Positions 26,949 through 34,723 of a stretch of 64,000 bases of DNA are shown here, one piece after another. The notes under the pieces are model-generated. The model made no database searches, was not told the origin of the DNA, and was given only the letters and a program-made list of their open reading frames with translations. The DNA is from DASSFG01 sp035550375. Its GTDB lineage: Bacteria > Planctomycetota > Planctomycetia > Pirellulales > JAICIG01. A program made the position numbers and the translations under genes. The stretch is taken from NCBI GenBank assembly GCA_035550375.1, contig DASZPH010000093.1, positions 1 through 64,000 on the forward strand. Direction: 5' to 3'. Each line of letters starts with the position of its first letter. The stretch's first letter is position 1.

Positions 26949-26982
26949 GGGATTTGACCCTGGCGACGAAGGGCGACTGACT

Positions 26983-27014
26983 ACAGTTGTATAACAGTTG
27001 TCTCCTGCCGTCAA
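26983..27014 (-). promoter_or_regulatory. Promoter and direct-repeat operator of the gntR-ABC operon
   Basis: On the minus strand TTGACG (27009-27014) is followed after 15 bp by TATACA (26988-26993). Two direct copies of ACAACTGT (26983-26990 and 26994-27001), 3 bp apart, overlap the -10 region. The position is what an autorepressing GntR regulator would bind. The 15-bp spacer is short for a sigma-70 promoter. Confidence 0.6.
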
Positions 27015-27060
27015 GCAGTTTCAAAAGGTGAGCTTACGCTCCAATGGCCTCACCGCGTTC

Positions 27061-27164
27061 AACCAGGAGCCAACGGCGACCGCCGGGACGGTGCCGATGC
27101 CGGCAGAAAGCGCAATTCGGCCAAGTTCACGCTTCAACTTCGCTGTCGCCATTGGCTCCCGGTT
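27061..27164. repeat. 19-bp imperfect inverted repeat between gntR and the sigma gene
   Basis: AACCAGGAGCCAACGGCGA (27061-27079) pairs with TCGCCATTGGCTCCCGGTT (27146-27164), 17 of 19 positions matching, around 66 bp of unrelated sequence. It lies in the 325-bp gap upstream of the ECF sigma gene. It could be a small non-autonomous element or a large RNA stem. I see no gene within. Confidence 0.6.
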
Positions 27165-27273
27165 AAACGATGGTGCACATCGGACCACACGACCGACTCG
27201 AAAAAACCGTTGAACAAATCCCCTGGGGCGGGAACATATAGATCGGATTCACGACACGCACGCCGGCCGTCCG

Positions 27274-27804
27274 TTGGACCCAAGCAATTTTGAACCCCTG
27301 ATCGAGCATTACCCGCGCATCCGCCGGGCGGCGCTCGTGCTCTCCAACGGCAACGCCTGGGACGCCGATGACCTGGCCCAAGAAACGATGTTGCACGCGG
27401 CCCGCGGCTGGCACACCTTCGCCGGCGCCAGCCAGCTACACACCTGGCTGTATTCGATTCTGCTCAACCAGCACCGGAAGCGGCTGCGAAGCTCGGGACG
27501 CTGGTGGCGGTTATGGATCGAGTGGTTTGAGCGCCGCCCGCCTGCCGAAGACTCGCCACAGAAACAGGTCGAAGCCGACGAATGGCGGCGATCGCTCTGG
27601 GCCGCGGTTGCCGAGCTGCCCGAACCGCAGAAGCAAGCGGTCGTGCTGCGTTACGCAGAAGAATTAACCTACGAGCAGATCGCCGAAGTGCTGAACTGCC
27701 CGCTCGGCACCGTCAAGTCGAGGTTGCACCACGGCCTCGCTGGGCTGACGAGAAAACTGGGAACCGGCGCGGCAAGCGCGCTGGTCGAGACGATCAACAG
27801 GTGA
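27274..27804 (+). CDS. ECF-type RNA polymerase sigma factor
   Basis: 176 residues from a TTG start (no ATG is available upstream). Sigma region 2 covers about 8-75 (NAWDADDLAQETMLHAARGW), and region 4 about 112-165 (LPEPQKQAVVLRYAEELTYEQ, then LNCPLGTVKSRLHHG). The length and domain order are standard for ECF factors. The next gene follows after 4 bp and encodes a single-pass membrane protein, the usual anti-sigma arrangement. Confidence 0.92.
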   Translation: MDPSNFEPLIEHYPRIRRAALVLSNGNAWDADDLAQETMLHAARGWHTFAGASQLHTWLYSILLNQHRKRLRSSGRWWRLWIEWFERRPPAEDSPQKQVEADEWRRSLWAAVAELPEPQKQAVVLRYAEELTYEQIAEVLNCPLGTVKSRLHHGLAGLTRKLGTGAASALVETINR

Positions 27805-27808
27805 AGCC

Positions 27809-28333
27809 ATGAACGAAGAGACGAACTTCCCGGCCATCGAGGAGCGATTGCAGGCCGACGCGAGGCGCCTGCTGACCGCGGAGCACGGGGTGTGTGCTTC
27901 CCGACTGGCGAACGTCTACCGACGGCGACAGCGCCGTCGCCGCGCGGCACAAGCCGCCGGTGCGGCGGCGGCCGTCGTTCTACTGGCGATCGTGGCCGTT
28001 CGATCGGGCGGGCGGCCCGCCGAGCAGGCGCCTCCCGCGGCCGAACAAGCGACCGTGGCCCAGCTCGGGACGTCGGCAGGCGGACAGAGGGGAACCGACG
28101 GGACGGCCGCGCCGCGGAGATGGACAGCTATGGAGCAACCCGATCACACCCTCTTCGCCATCCCGTTCGTCATCGGCAATCCGGAGGCGAGCGAGGACGT
28201 AATTACCGGCATCTACGTTCCCGAGCAGGTCGAGTCGATCGACCTTGGCAAGTTGTCTCCCGCCGAACGCGACGCCGTGCGCGCCGTGCTCGGCGTGGAA
28301 AGCGACGATACCGACGTGATTCAACCAATCTGA
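27809..28333 (+). CDS. Single-pass membrane protein, probable anti-sigma factor
   Basis: 174 residues. A short N-terminal region (1-46) ends in a strongly basic run (YRRRQRRRR), then one membrane segment (about 47-65), then an extracytoplasmic part of about 108 residues. There is no zinc-binding HxxxCxxC anti-sigma motif, so the assignment rests on topology and its place directly after the sigma gene. The C-terminal half has a folded-looking segment (IPFVIGNPEASEDVITGIYV). The HtrA-like gene follows after 24 bp, making a three-gene operon. Confidence 0.65.
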   Translation: MNEETNFPAIEERLQADARRLLTAEHGVCASRLANVYRRRQRRRRAAQAAGAAAAVVLLAIVAVRSGGRPAEQAPPAAEQATVAQLGTSAGGQRGTDGTAAPRRWTAMEQPDHTLFAIPFVIGNPEASEDVITGIYVPEQVESIDLGKLSPAERDAVRAVLGVESDDTDVIQPI

Positions 28334-28357
28334 ACCTCATTCCGTCAGGAGGCATGT

Positions 28358-29767
28358 ATGAACGTGAATCGACAAATAGGGAGTTTCCGACCCGCAGGAC
28401 TTTGGCTGCTCGTCCCGTTGTCGCTGTTGACCCTGCCGGCCACAACCTACGCCGGCAGCCGCGAGGCGGTTCAAAACGCGATCGCCGCGACCGTCACCGT
28501 CGAATGGCGAGCCCACGAGAAAGCCGACCCGCAGCCGTCGGAGCAAAACAAGAGAGCGCGGCAAGCGCCGGATACAGGAGCGCAAGCTGAGGAGACCGGC
28601 GGCAGTGCGGTGGGCGCCGGGATACGTTGGCTGGTATCACGAAGCGCCGACCTGACGCTGGCCAGCGGCGTCGTCGTATCGGCCAACGGTCTGGTCGTGA
28701 CCTCAAACCAGGAACCTGACGGACACTACGACGTCATTTTCGCCGATGGCCGCAGCTTGCCCGCGCGAGTCGTCGTCGACGACCGCCGTAGCGGACTCCG
28801 ACTGCTCAAGGTCGACGCCACCGACTTGCCGCACCTGACGCTCGCTGACGCCGACGCCGAAATCGGCGACCACGTCTTTGCCGCCTTCGCGACCGACCGC
28901 CACGATCGGGCAGCCGCCCAAGGCATGGTGGCCGCCCGGCAAAAAAGCGGCGCGCTCGAACTCGATCTGGCTGCCGGAACGATGAGTGCGGGCGGTCCGC
29001 TTGTCAACGAGCAAGGCGGCCTGGTCGGCGTCCTTTTGGGACGATCCGCTCCAGAAGGTCGGGCGCAAACCGGCAGCTCCGCGGTGCCGCTGAAGGACAT
29101 TCGCGCCCTGCTTGCAGTCCAGCAGGGCGAAAACACCGTGGTGGCTCATCGGGGGTTTTTGGGCGTGAGCCTGGATAGCAAGCCGGAGGGAGGACGGGAG
29201 AGAGTGATCCTTCACCTCCTAACCGATTCGCCCGCTCGGGACGCCGGATTGCTCGACGGCGACGAGTTAATCTCCGTCGCCGGCGAAAAGATCACTTCGA
29301 TGGAGCAAGCCGCCGGGGTCGTCGGGCGGCATTCGCCGGGCGAGAAGATCTTGGTCGTGGTCTCGCGCGATGGGCAAGAGAAGTCGCTCGAAATCACCGT
29401 CGGCCGGTCTCCGGCCGCACTTGAGTCGGCCCAAAATGCCCGGGGAGGCAGCCGGGGCACGAGGGGCACGGTCGCAGCGAAGGTCGTTCGTCCCGAAAAG
29501 GTGTATATCCTGTCGGAGGACGGCAAGCCGGTGCCCGTGCCGGCCGACGGGCAGCAAATTGAGACCCTCCGCCAGGCGCTGCGGTTCACCGCCGAGAGGC
29601 CTTACCGGCAGCCCGAACCGGCCACGGGCACGATCCGCGTCGAACGCAGTGACCTGGATAAGAAGCTGGAGGAGGTCGGCCGCAGCGTCGAATCGCTGCA
29701 GGAGCAGGTTAAAAAACTCACGGAAGAGATCCAGGCGCTGCGCTCGAAACTGGCGGAGGCGAAATAG
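28358..29767 (+). CDS. HtrA/DegP-like protein lacking the catalytic triad, with PDZ domain
   Basis: 469 residues with a signal peptide (about 1-32). The protease-like domain (about 95-250) keeps fold markers SGVVVSANGLVVTS and GGPLVNEQG. Its triad is lost: the TNxHVV histidine region reads TSNQEP, the DLAVLK aspartate position reads SGLRLLK, and the catalytic serine of GNSGGPL is Ala211 (SAGGPL). The PDZ domain (about 264-350, GFLGVSLDS and SPARDAGLLDGDELISVAG) looks intact, and a C-terminal coiled coil runs from about 430 to 466. It probably acts as a periplasmic sensor or scaffold rather than a protease. The sigma and membrane-protein genes upstream suggest it feeds an envelope signal to the sigma factor. 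Confidence 0.85.
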   Translation: MNVNRQIGSFRPAGLWLLVPLSLLTLPATTYAGSREAVQNAIAATVTVEWRAHEKADPQPSEQNKRARQAPDTGAQAEETGGSAVGAGIRWLVSRSADLTLASGVVVSANGLVVTSNQEPDGHYDVIFADGRSLPARVVVDDRRSGLRLLKVDATDLPHLTLADADAEIGDHVFAAFATDRHDRAAAQGMVAARQKSGALELDLAAGTMSAGGPLVNEQGGLVGVLLGRSAPEGRAQTGSSAVPLKDIRALLAVQQGENTVVAHRGFLGVSLDSKPEGGRERVILHLLTDSPARDAGLLDGDELISVAGEKITSMEQAAGVVGRHSPGEKILVVVSRDGQEKSLEITVGRSPAALESAQNARGGSRGTRGTVAAKVVRPEKVYILSEDGKPVPVPADGQQIETLRQALRFTAERPYRQPEPATGTIRVERSDLDKKLEEVGRSVESLQEQVKKLTEEIQALRSKLAEAK

Positions 29768-29814
29768 CGGCGTGCGGCCCCACGACAAGCCGTAACGCGC
29801 GTCGTCGGGGCGGG

Positions 29815-29820
29815 TATAAT
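29815..29820 (+). promoter_or_regulatory. Probable -10 hexamer TATAAT
   Basis: A consensus TATAAT lies 95 bp before the PhyH gene, in the gap after the sigma operon, without a clear -35. It suggests a separate transcript for the PhyH gene with a leader of about 90 nt. Confidence 0.45.
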
Positions 29821-29914
29821 CGTCTAAAAGGTCCCGAAGGGCCGGAAGGATGGTCCGTGAAAGCGCGGATCGCCAACCGGCTCTGACGGTCCTCGAAATC
29901 AGACGGAGATACCG

Positions 29915-30682
29915 ATGCCCGCCTTGCCCTTGAGCGCCGCCGACCAGGCGGCCTACGAGCGGGATGGCTATCTTTTGCTGCGGTCGCTCTTCGACGCAGA
30001 CGAGATGGCCATCCTGCTCAACTACGCCCGCAGCGACGAAAGCCTCCTGGCCAGCGCCTACGGCCGTAAGGACGCCAGCGGCCGAGAAACACGGCTGGCC
30101 CTCTGGAACCAGCCGGGCGAAGACCTCTACAGCATGTTCTCGCGTTCGCCGCGGATCGTCGATCGCGCCGAGCAGCTTCTTGGCGGCGAGGTCTATCACT
30201 ACCACACCAAGATGATGCTCAAAGAGCCCTACGTCGGCGGCGCCTGGGAGTGGCACCAGGACTACGGCTACTGGTACAACAACGGCTGCCTCTATCCCCT
30301 GTTGATAAGCTGCCTGATCGCCGTCGACCGCGCCAACCGCGAGAACGGCTGCCTGCAGGTGCTCAAGGGCTCGCACCTGATGGGCCGCATCGACCACGGC
30401 AAGACGGGTGACCAGACCGGGGCCGACCTGGAGCGGGTGGAGGCGGCGCTCGAGCGTTTGGAACTGGTTTACGTCGAAGCCGAGCCGGGCGACGCGCTCT
30501 TCTTTCATTGCAACTTGCTGCATCGCTCCGACCAGAACCTGTCTGCCAATCCGCGCTGGTCGCTGATTTGCTGCTACAACGCTGCCCGCAACAACCCCTA
30601 TAAGGAATCGCGCCATCCGCGTTACATGCCGCTGGTCAAAGTGTCGGATTTGGCCATTAAAGGCTGGGTGAAAGCAGAGTAG
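29915..30682 (+). CDS. Phytanoyl-CoA dioxygenase (PhyH) family protein
   Basis: A 255-residue Fe(II)/2-oxoglutarate oxygenase. The iron ligands are visible as H-x-D in WHQDYGYWYNNG and the distal His in FFHCNLLHRSDQNLS. The following Arg in NPRWSL would bind 2-oxoglutarate. The sequence ENGCLQVLKGSHLMG is characteristic of the family. The substrate cannot be told from sequence. It appears to be a stand-alone gene. Confidence 0.92.
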   Translation: MPALPLSAADQAAYERDGYLLLRSLFDADEMAILLNYARSDESLLASAYGRKDASGRETRLALWNQPGEDLYSMFSRSPRIVDRAEQLLGGEVYHYHTKMMLKEPYVGGAWEWHQDYGYWYNNGCLYPLLISCLIAVDRANRENGCLQVLKGSHLMGRIDHGKTGDQTGADLERVEAALERLELVYVEAEPGDALFFHCNLLHRSDQNLSANPRWSLICCYNAARNNPYKESRHPRYMPLVKVSDLAIKGWVKAE

Positions 30683-30861
30683 CCCCTACACTCCCGCGGT
30701 GGGGGCCGTGCGAATCGGTCGCGCTGGTAGCTTTCGCCCAACGCTGCCGCCATATAGGGGGTATGTCGTCGGGCCTACCCAATGGCTCAATCGTCCCAGC
30801 CGGCGGTTTTCGATCCCCGATAGGGCGGCCGGCTGGGGGCCGTTTGAAAAGCGGAAGTCGT

Positions 30862-30889
30862 TTGCTTCGGCCGTATTAGCGGTTATAGT
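30862..30889 (+). promoter_or_regulatory. Promoter of the FHA-DUF255 gene pair
   Basis: TTGCTT (30862-30867) and TATAGT (30884-30889) are separated by 16 bp, about 90 bp before the FHA start. This is one of the few places in the window where both elements are recognisable. Confidence 0.5.
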
Positions 30890-30977
30890 AACGACTTGTG
30901 ACTTCAGCTCTCTGCCTGCGCGCTTTTTTGCGCCGGCCTCATCTCTGACGGCACTTTCGCGAACGGTGAAGAAGCAG

Positions 30978-31775
30978 ATGGAAGCCAAACTCGTAGTAGT
31001 TGGCGGGAAAGCCAATCGATCGGAAGTCAAACTCAAGTTGCCCGCGATGCTGGGCCGCGGGCGCGATGTGGACGTGACCGTGGCCCACGCCACCGTCAGC
31101 CGGCATCATTGCCTGATCTATGAGCTCGACGGGGCCCTTGTGGTTCGCGACAACGGCTCGCTCAACGGCACCCTCGTCGAAGGCAGGCGGATCAAAGAGG
31201 CGTTGCTCCGGCCGGGGCAGAGCCTGACGATCGGACCGCTCACCTTCCGCGCCGAATACGACCACAACGGCAACTTTCCCCAACTGGGGGCTCCGGTGCC
31301 GGCTGCCGCGGATAGTCAAGCAGAAAACCAAGTTAAGGGACCAGCGGCCGCCGACGAGCGGGCGGCCGAGAATTTCGATTTCCTCGACGATGACGCCGCC
31401 GACGAGCCGGCCGGCGCGGCATCGAACACGGGGGGTCTCAGCTTTTTGAACGAGACCGACGATGGGCCCGCGGACTCGGCCGATTCGTTCGATTTTCTCG
31501 ACGATGAACCCGCTTCGCCGCCTGCCACGTCAAAAGCAGCCGCCGCCAAGGCGAGTGACTCCCAGGAAGTCTTTCGCCTGGCCGACGAACCGCCCGCTTC
31601 AGCGAAGAAGGACGCCAAGGCGCGCGACAAATCGACGTCGGCAAATGGCAGCGCCGCGAAATCGGCCGATGAGCCCTTGGGCGTCAACGCATCCGCCGGC
31701 GAAGCCGCAAAGCACGGCGGGCACGACGATCCGGCGCTCGACAACTTTCTCAACTCGTTGGGTCTGGATGAGTAG
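30978..31775 (+). CDS. FHA-domain protein
   Basis: 265 residues from the ATG at 30978. The long upstream extension of the frame is not protein-like and contains the promoter, so I exclude it. The forkhead-associated domain fills residues 1-95 with the phosphothreonine-binding landmarks LGRGRDVDV, SRHHC and NGTLVEGR. The rest is a disordered acidic/Ala-rich tail with two copies of a (N/S)FDFLDD motif. It should bind a phosphothreonine partner, though no Ser/Thr kinase is encoded nearby. Its stop codon overlaps the next start (ATGAGTAG), so the two proteins are translationally coupled. Confidence 0.9.
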   Translation: MEAKLVVVGGKANRSEVKLKLPAMLGRGRDVDVTVAHATVSRHHCLIYELDGALVVRDNGSLNGTLVEGRRIKEALLRPGQSLTIGPLTFRAEYDHNGNFPQLGAPVPAAADSQAENQVKGPAAADERAAENFDFLDDDAADEPAGAASNTGGLSFLNETDDGPADSADSFDFLDDEPASPPATSKAAAAKASDSQEVFRLADEPPASAKKDAKARDKSTSANGSAAKSADEPLGVNASAGEAAKHGGHDDPALDNFLNSLGLDE

Positions 31776-33765
31776 GACCCGAACGGCAGCCGCCGTGGCC
31801 GGACGGAATCGGACGAGTTGCCTCGTACTGATCCTTCTTGCTTCGTTCGCCCTGACGGCCGAGGGGCAGGTAGGCCCGGCGCCCGTCGACAAGCGACGCG
31901 CCAACCGGCTGGCCAAGGAGACCAGCCCCTATCTGCTCCTGCACGCCCATAATCCGGTCGACTGGTACCCCTGGGGCGAGGAGGCGCTGGCCAAAGCCAA
32001 GGCCGAGAACAAACCGATTTTCCTCTCCATTGGCTATTCAAGCTGCTACTGGTGCCACGTCATGGAGCGCGAGTCGTTCATGGACGACGAAATCGCCGCC
32101 TTCATGAACAAGCATTTTGTGTGCATCAAAATCGATCGCGAGGAACGCCCCGACGTCGACGAGATCTACATGGCGGCCTTGCACGCCTTGAGGCGTCCGG
32201 GAGGGTGGCCGCTGACGATGTTCCTCACGCCGCAGGCCAAACCTTTTTTTGGCGGCACGTATTTCCCCCCGCGCGACAAGGAGGTCACGGTCGACGAGGA
32301 CGAGCCGCCGCAACGCGTGACAGGCTTGTTGACGCTCCTCGCACTCGTCGACGAGCGCTGGCGCACGGCTCCCGACGAGTTGTTGGCCGTCGGCGACCAA
32401 CTCGCCGATTATTTGAAGCGCGAGCTGGGCAAAGAGGGGCTTGCGCCAGAAAAAATCGATCCGCAGATTGCCGAGTCGGCGGTGGCCGCCTTGGGTGAGC
32501 AATACGACGCCGAGTACGGCGGTTTCGGCTACAGCGAGGTCAACCCGCGTCGGCCGAAATTTCCCGAACCGTCCAACCTGATGTTCCTCATCGAGCAGCT
32601 TCGGCGGAGCCGCGATGCCGACTGTCAGAGGATGCTGGTCACGACGCTGGAGAGAATGGCGGCCGGAGGCATTCGCGACCACGTCGGCGGCGGCTTCCAT
32701 CGCTACAGCACCGACCGTTTCTGGCGCATTCCCCACTTCGAGAAGATGCTGTACGACAACGGCCAACTGGCGACCGTGTACGCGGAAGCGTGGCGTCTGA
32801 CCCAGCGGGACGACTTCCGGCAGGTGGCCGACGAGCTTCTGACCTTCGTCGGCCGCGAGATGACGGATGCCTGCGGGGCGTTTTACTCGGCAATCGACGC
32901 CGAGACCGACGGCGACGAGGGGAGCTTCTACGTCTGGACCCGGCAGGAACTGAAGGCCGAACTAGCGCCAGCCGACTACGAGTTGTTCGCCGACGCTTAC
33001 GGCGTCGCCGAGGAGCCCAATTTTGAGCAGCGCTACGTGCTCGAGTTCGCCCGCCCCCTGGCGGAGACGGCCGCTCGCCGCGAGCTTGCACCGGCCGAAG
33101 TCGACAAGCGCCTGCGAAGAAGCCGCGAAAAGTTGCTCGCGGCACGAGGCAAGCGCAAGCGGCCGCTGACCGACAACAAAATGCTGACCGCCTCAAACGG
33201 CCTCATGATTCGCGGCTTCGCGGACGCCGGGCGGCTGTTTGGCAACGACGAGTACGTCGCCCGCGCGCGCCGAGCGGCCGACGCCGTGCTGACACACCTG
33301 CGCACGCCAGACGGCCGCCTGCTACATACCTACACGGCGGGCGAAGCCAAACTGAACGCGTATCTTGACGACTACGCGCTCTTCGTCGACGGACTTCTGG
33401 CGCTGCATCGCGCCACGCAGGAACAGAAATGGCTCGACGCCGCCTCGGAGCTTTCGGCCACGCAGCACGAGCTGTTCTGGGACGATCGGGCGGGCGGATA
33501 TTTCTTCACGTCTGGCGACCACGAAGCGCTTCTGGCCCGGCCGAAGGACCCGATTGATTCGGCCACACCGTCGGGCAACTCGGTCGCGGCCGGCAATTTG
33601 GTCTACCTCGCCGCCGCAGGCCAGCCCGACAACCTTGCGAGGGCCGAAAAGACGATCATGGCCTTCGCCCGCTTCGCAAACCGCTCCCCCGCCGCCATGC
33701 CGCGGATGGTGGTATCATGGCTCGCTTTTCTCGACGCCAAGGGAGCAAAGGAGCCGCGACCTTGA
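31768..33765 (+). CDS. DUF255 thioredoxin-domain protein (YyaL/spermatogenesis-associated 20-like)
   Basis: 665 residues from the ATG at 31768, which overlaps the FHA stop. A signal peptide (about 1-34) is followed by the DUF255 thioredoxin-like domain opening NRLAKETSPYLLLHAHNPVDW with its redox motif CYWCHVME. The remainder (about 200-650) resembles the alpha/alpha-barrel of N-acylglucosamine 2-epimerase-like enzymes. Family function is unknown. Most bacterial members are cytoplasmic, so the N-terminal signal is notable. Confidence 0.9.
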   Translation: MSRTRTAAAVAGRNRTSCLVLILLASFALTAEGQVGPAPVDKRRANRLAKETSPYLLLHAHNPVDWYPWGEEALAKAKAENKPIFLSIGYSSCYWCHVMERESFMDDEIAAFMNKHFVCIKIDREERPDVDEIYMAALHALRRPGGWPLTMFLTPQAKPFFGGTYFPPRDKEVTVDEDEPPQRVTGLLTLLALVDERWRTAPDELLAVGDQLADYLKRELGKEGLAPEKIDPQIAESAVAALGEQYDAEYGGFGYSEVNPRRPKFPEPSNLMFLIEQLRRSRDADCQRMLVTTLERMAAGGIRDHVGGGFHRYSTDRFWRIPHFEKMLYDNGQLATVYAEAWRLTQRDDFRQVADELLTFVGREMTDACGAFYSAIDAETDGDEGSFYVWTRQELKAELAPADYELFADAYGVAEEPNFEQRYVLEFARPLAETAARRELAPAEVDKRLRRSREKLLAARGKRKRPLTDNKMLTASNGLMIRGFADAGRLFGNDEYVARARRAADAVLTHLRTPDGRLLHTYTAGEAKLNAYLDDYALFVDGLLALHRATQEQKWLDAASELSATQHELFWDDRAGGYFFTSGDHEALLARPKDPIDSATPSGNSVAAGNLVYLAAAGQPDNLARAEKTIMAFARFANRSPAAMPRMVVSWLAFLDAKGAKEPRP

Positions 33766-33882
33766 GCTGACGCACGAACCGGGTAACGGAGGGGCTGCTT
33801 CGCCTCAAGTGGTCCGATTGCCCGGGCCGTGGAACACGGGCGCGATTCTTGCCAAATGCCCAGTTGCTTCGGGAGGGACGTT

Positions 33883-34129
33883 TCATGTTGAAGGGAACCG
33901 CCGCACCTCAAGCACATTGATCGTCAGGTCCAGCTCGGAAACCTGAAGAATCACCGCGAGGGGCTCGACGCAGAAGATGCGTCGTATCTCACCGCATTCG
34001 GTTGGCCGGTTCGCCAAGGGCTTTGTCGACGGTGGCAGTGGTAATCTCCTGTCGTTCGGCCGACTCGGAGTTCAACCAGATGGTTGCCAACTCGTCTGAC
34101 GCTTCCTCACGCTGTCCTTCAGGGACGCT
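33883..34129 (-). pseudogene. Frameshifted RelE-like toxin remnant
   Basis: Two coherent pieces sit in different frames. The first (34129 down to 33989) reads PEGQREEASDELATIWLNS and continues through ERQEITTATVDKALGEPANR before a stop. The second (33993 down to 33883) reads GEIRRIFCVEPLAVILQVSE and ends LDLTINVLEVRRFPS. Joined, they resemble small RelE/ParE-like toxins of the kind common in planctomycetes (LATIW, then a beta-hairpin ending VLxVRR). There is no intact start codon and one frameshift near 33990, so it is not functional as it stands. Confidence 0.5.
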
Positions 34130-34256
34130 TCAGTCTCTGCAGCCGGGCAAAAAAAGCTCGGCGGTAGAAAGCTGGCCGGTTGATCGCGCGCACGTTGAAG
34201 CGGCCCGTGTGGTCGAAAAAGTAGATCAAGATGACGCTGTCGCAATAGACCAGCAT
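34119..34256 (-). pseudogene. Truncated PIN-domain (VapC-like) toxin
   Basis: An ATG overlapping the antitoxin stop (TGATG) opens a 45-residue frame. It begins MLVYCDSVILIYFFDHTGRF, the typical start of a PIN ribonuclease with its first metal-binding Asp. After about 30 residues the similarity ends (NRPAFYRRAFFARLQRLKRP) and a stop follows. PIN toxins need about 130 residues and three further acidic residues, which are absent. The downstream DNA instead encodes the RelE-like remnant. Confidence 0.65.
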
Positions 34257-34564
34257 CAAGGCTGCCCCGCGCCGCGACTCTGATCTTCCGATTGCCGTAG
34301 CAATTCGTCGATTTGCTCGGCTTCACGCAACCATTCGATGTGCGTTTGGACCTCCCTGTCGTTCATGAACCCGCAACCCGCCTCCTCCATCCTCTTTCGA
34401 GCTGCCACGAGAAACTGGAACCAGTCATCCTGCGGCGGGGGTGCCTTCGCTTCCTGGCGCAGCACCACCGTCACTCGGCCGGGAGGGAGGTTCGGTTTCG
34501 CGTCAAGCACCAGGGTTCCGTCGGGTTGCAACGTGCCTTCGACGATGGCTTCGCTGGGGTTCAT
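34256..34564 (-). CDS. Antitoxin-like small protein, partner of the truncated PIN gene
   Basis: 102 residues. The N-terminal part (EGTLQPDGTLVLDAKPNLPP, then GRVTVVL) is a short beta-rich module common at the start of planctomycete antitoxin-like proteins. The C-terminal part is helical (THIEWLREAEQIDELLRQSE). It overlaps the PIN fragment by one base, the spacing typical of vapBC operons. With the toxin broken it may be an orphan. Family identity is inferred from layout rather than from a recognised domain. Confidence 0.6.
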   Translation of the reverse strand: MNPSEAIVEGTLQPDGTLVLDAKPNLPPGRVTVVLRQEAKAPPPQDDWFQFLVAARKRMEEAGCGFMNDREVQTHIEWLREAEQIDELLRQSEDQSRGAGQP

Positions 34565-34723
34565 GATTCGCCTGGTGCAAGATGAAAAACGCCAAACTCG
34601 CTACGCTTGACGCTTGCTCTCCATTTTACTCGAATCTCTTGCCCGCGCGAGGTCATTCCTAGCATTGCGGGTGCATATCACACAAAGTGGCGGACGAAGG
34701 CCACCCTGCCCATATCGACGCCC

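Noticed and set aside
31462..31767. N-terminal extension of the DUF255 protein overlapping the FHA gene
   Set aside because: The extension is the out-of-frame shadow of the FHA tail. The signal peptide begins at the ATG at 31768.
34072..34326. 84-codon minus-strand frame across the PIN fragment
   Set aside because: It is in a different frame from both the PIN start and the RelE-like remnant and has a basic, low-complexity translation.
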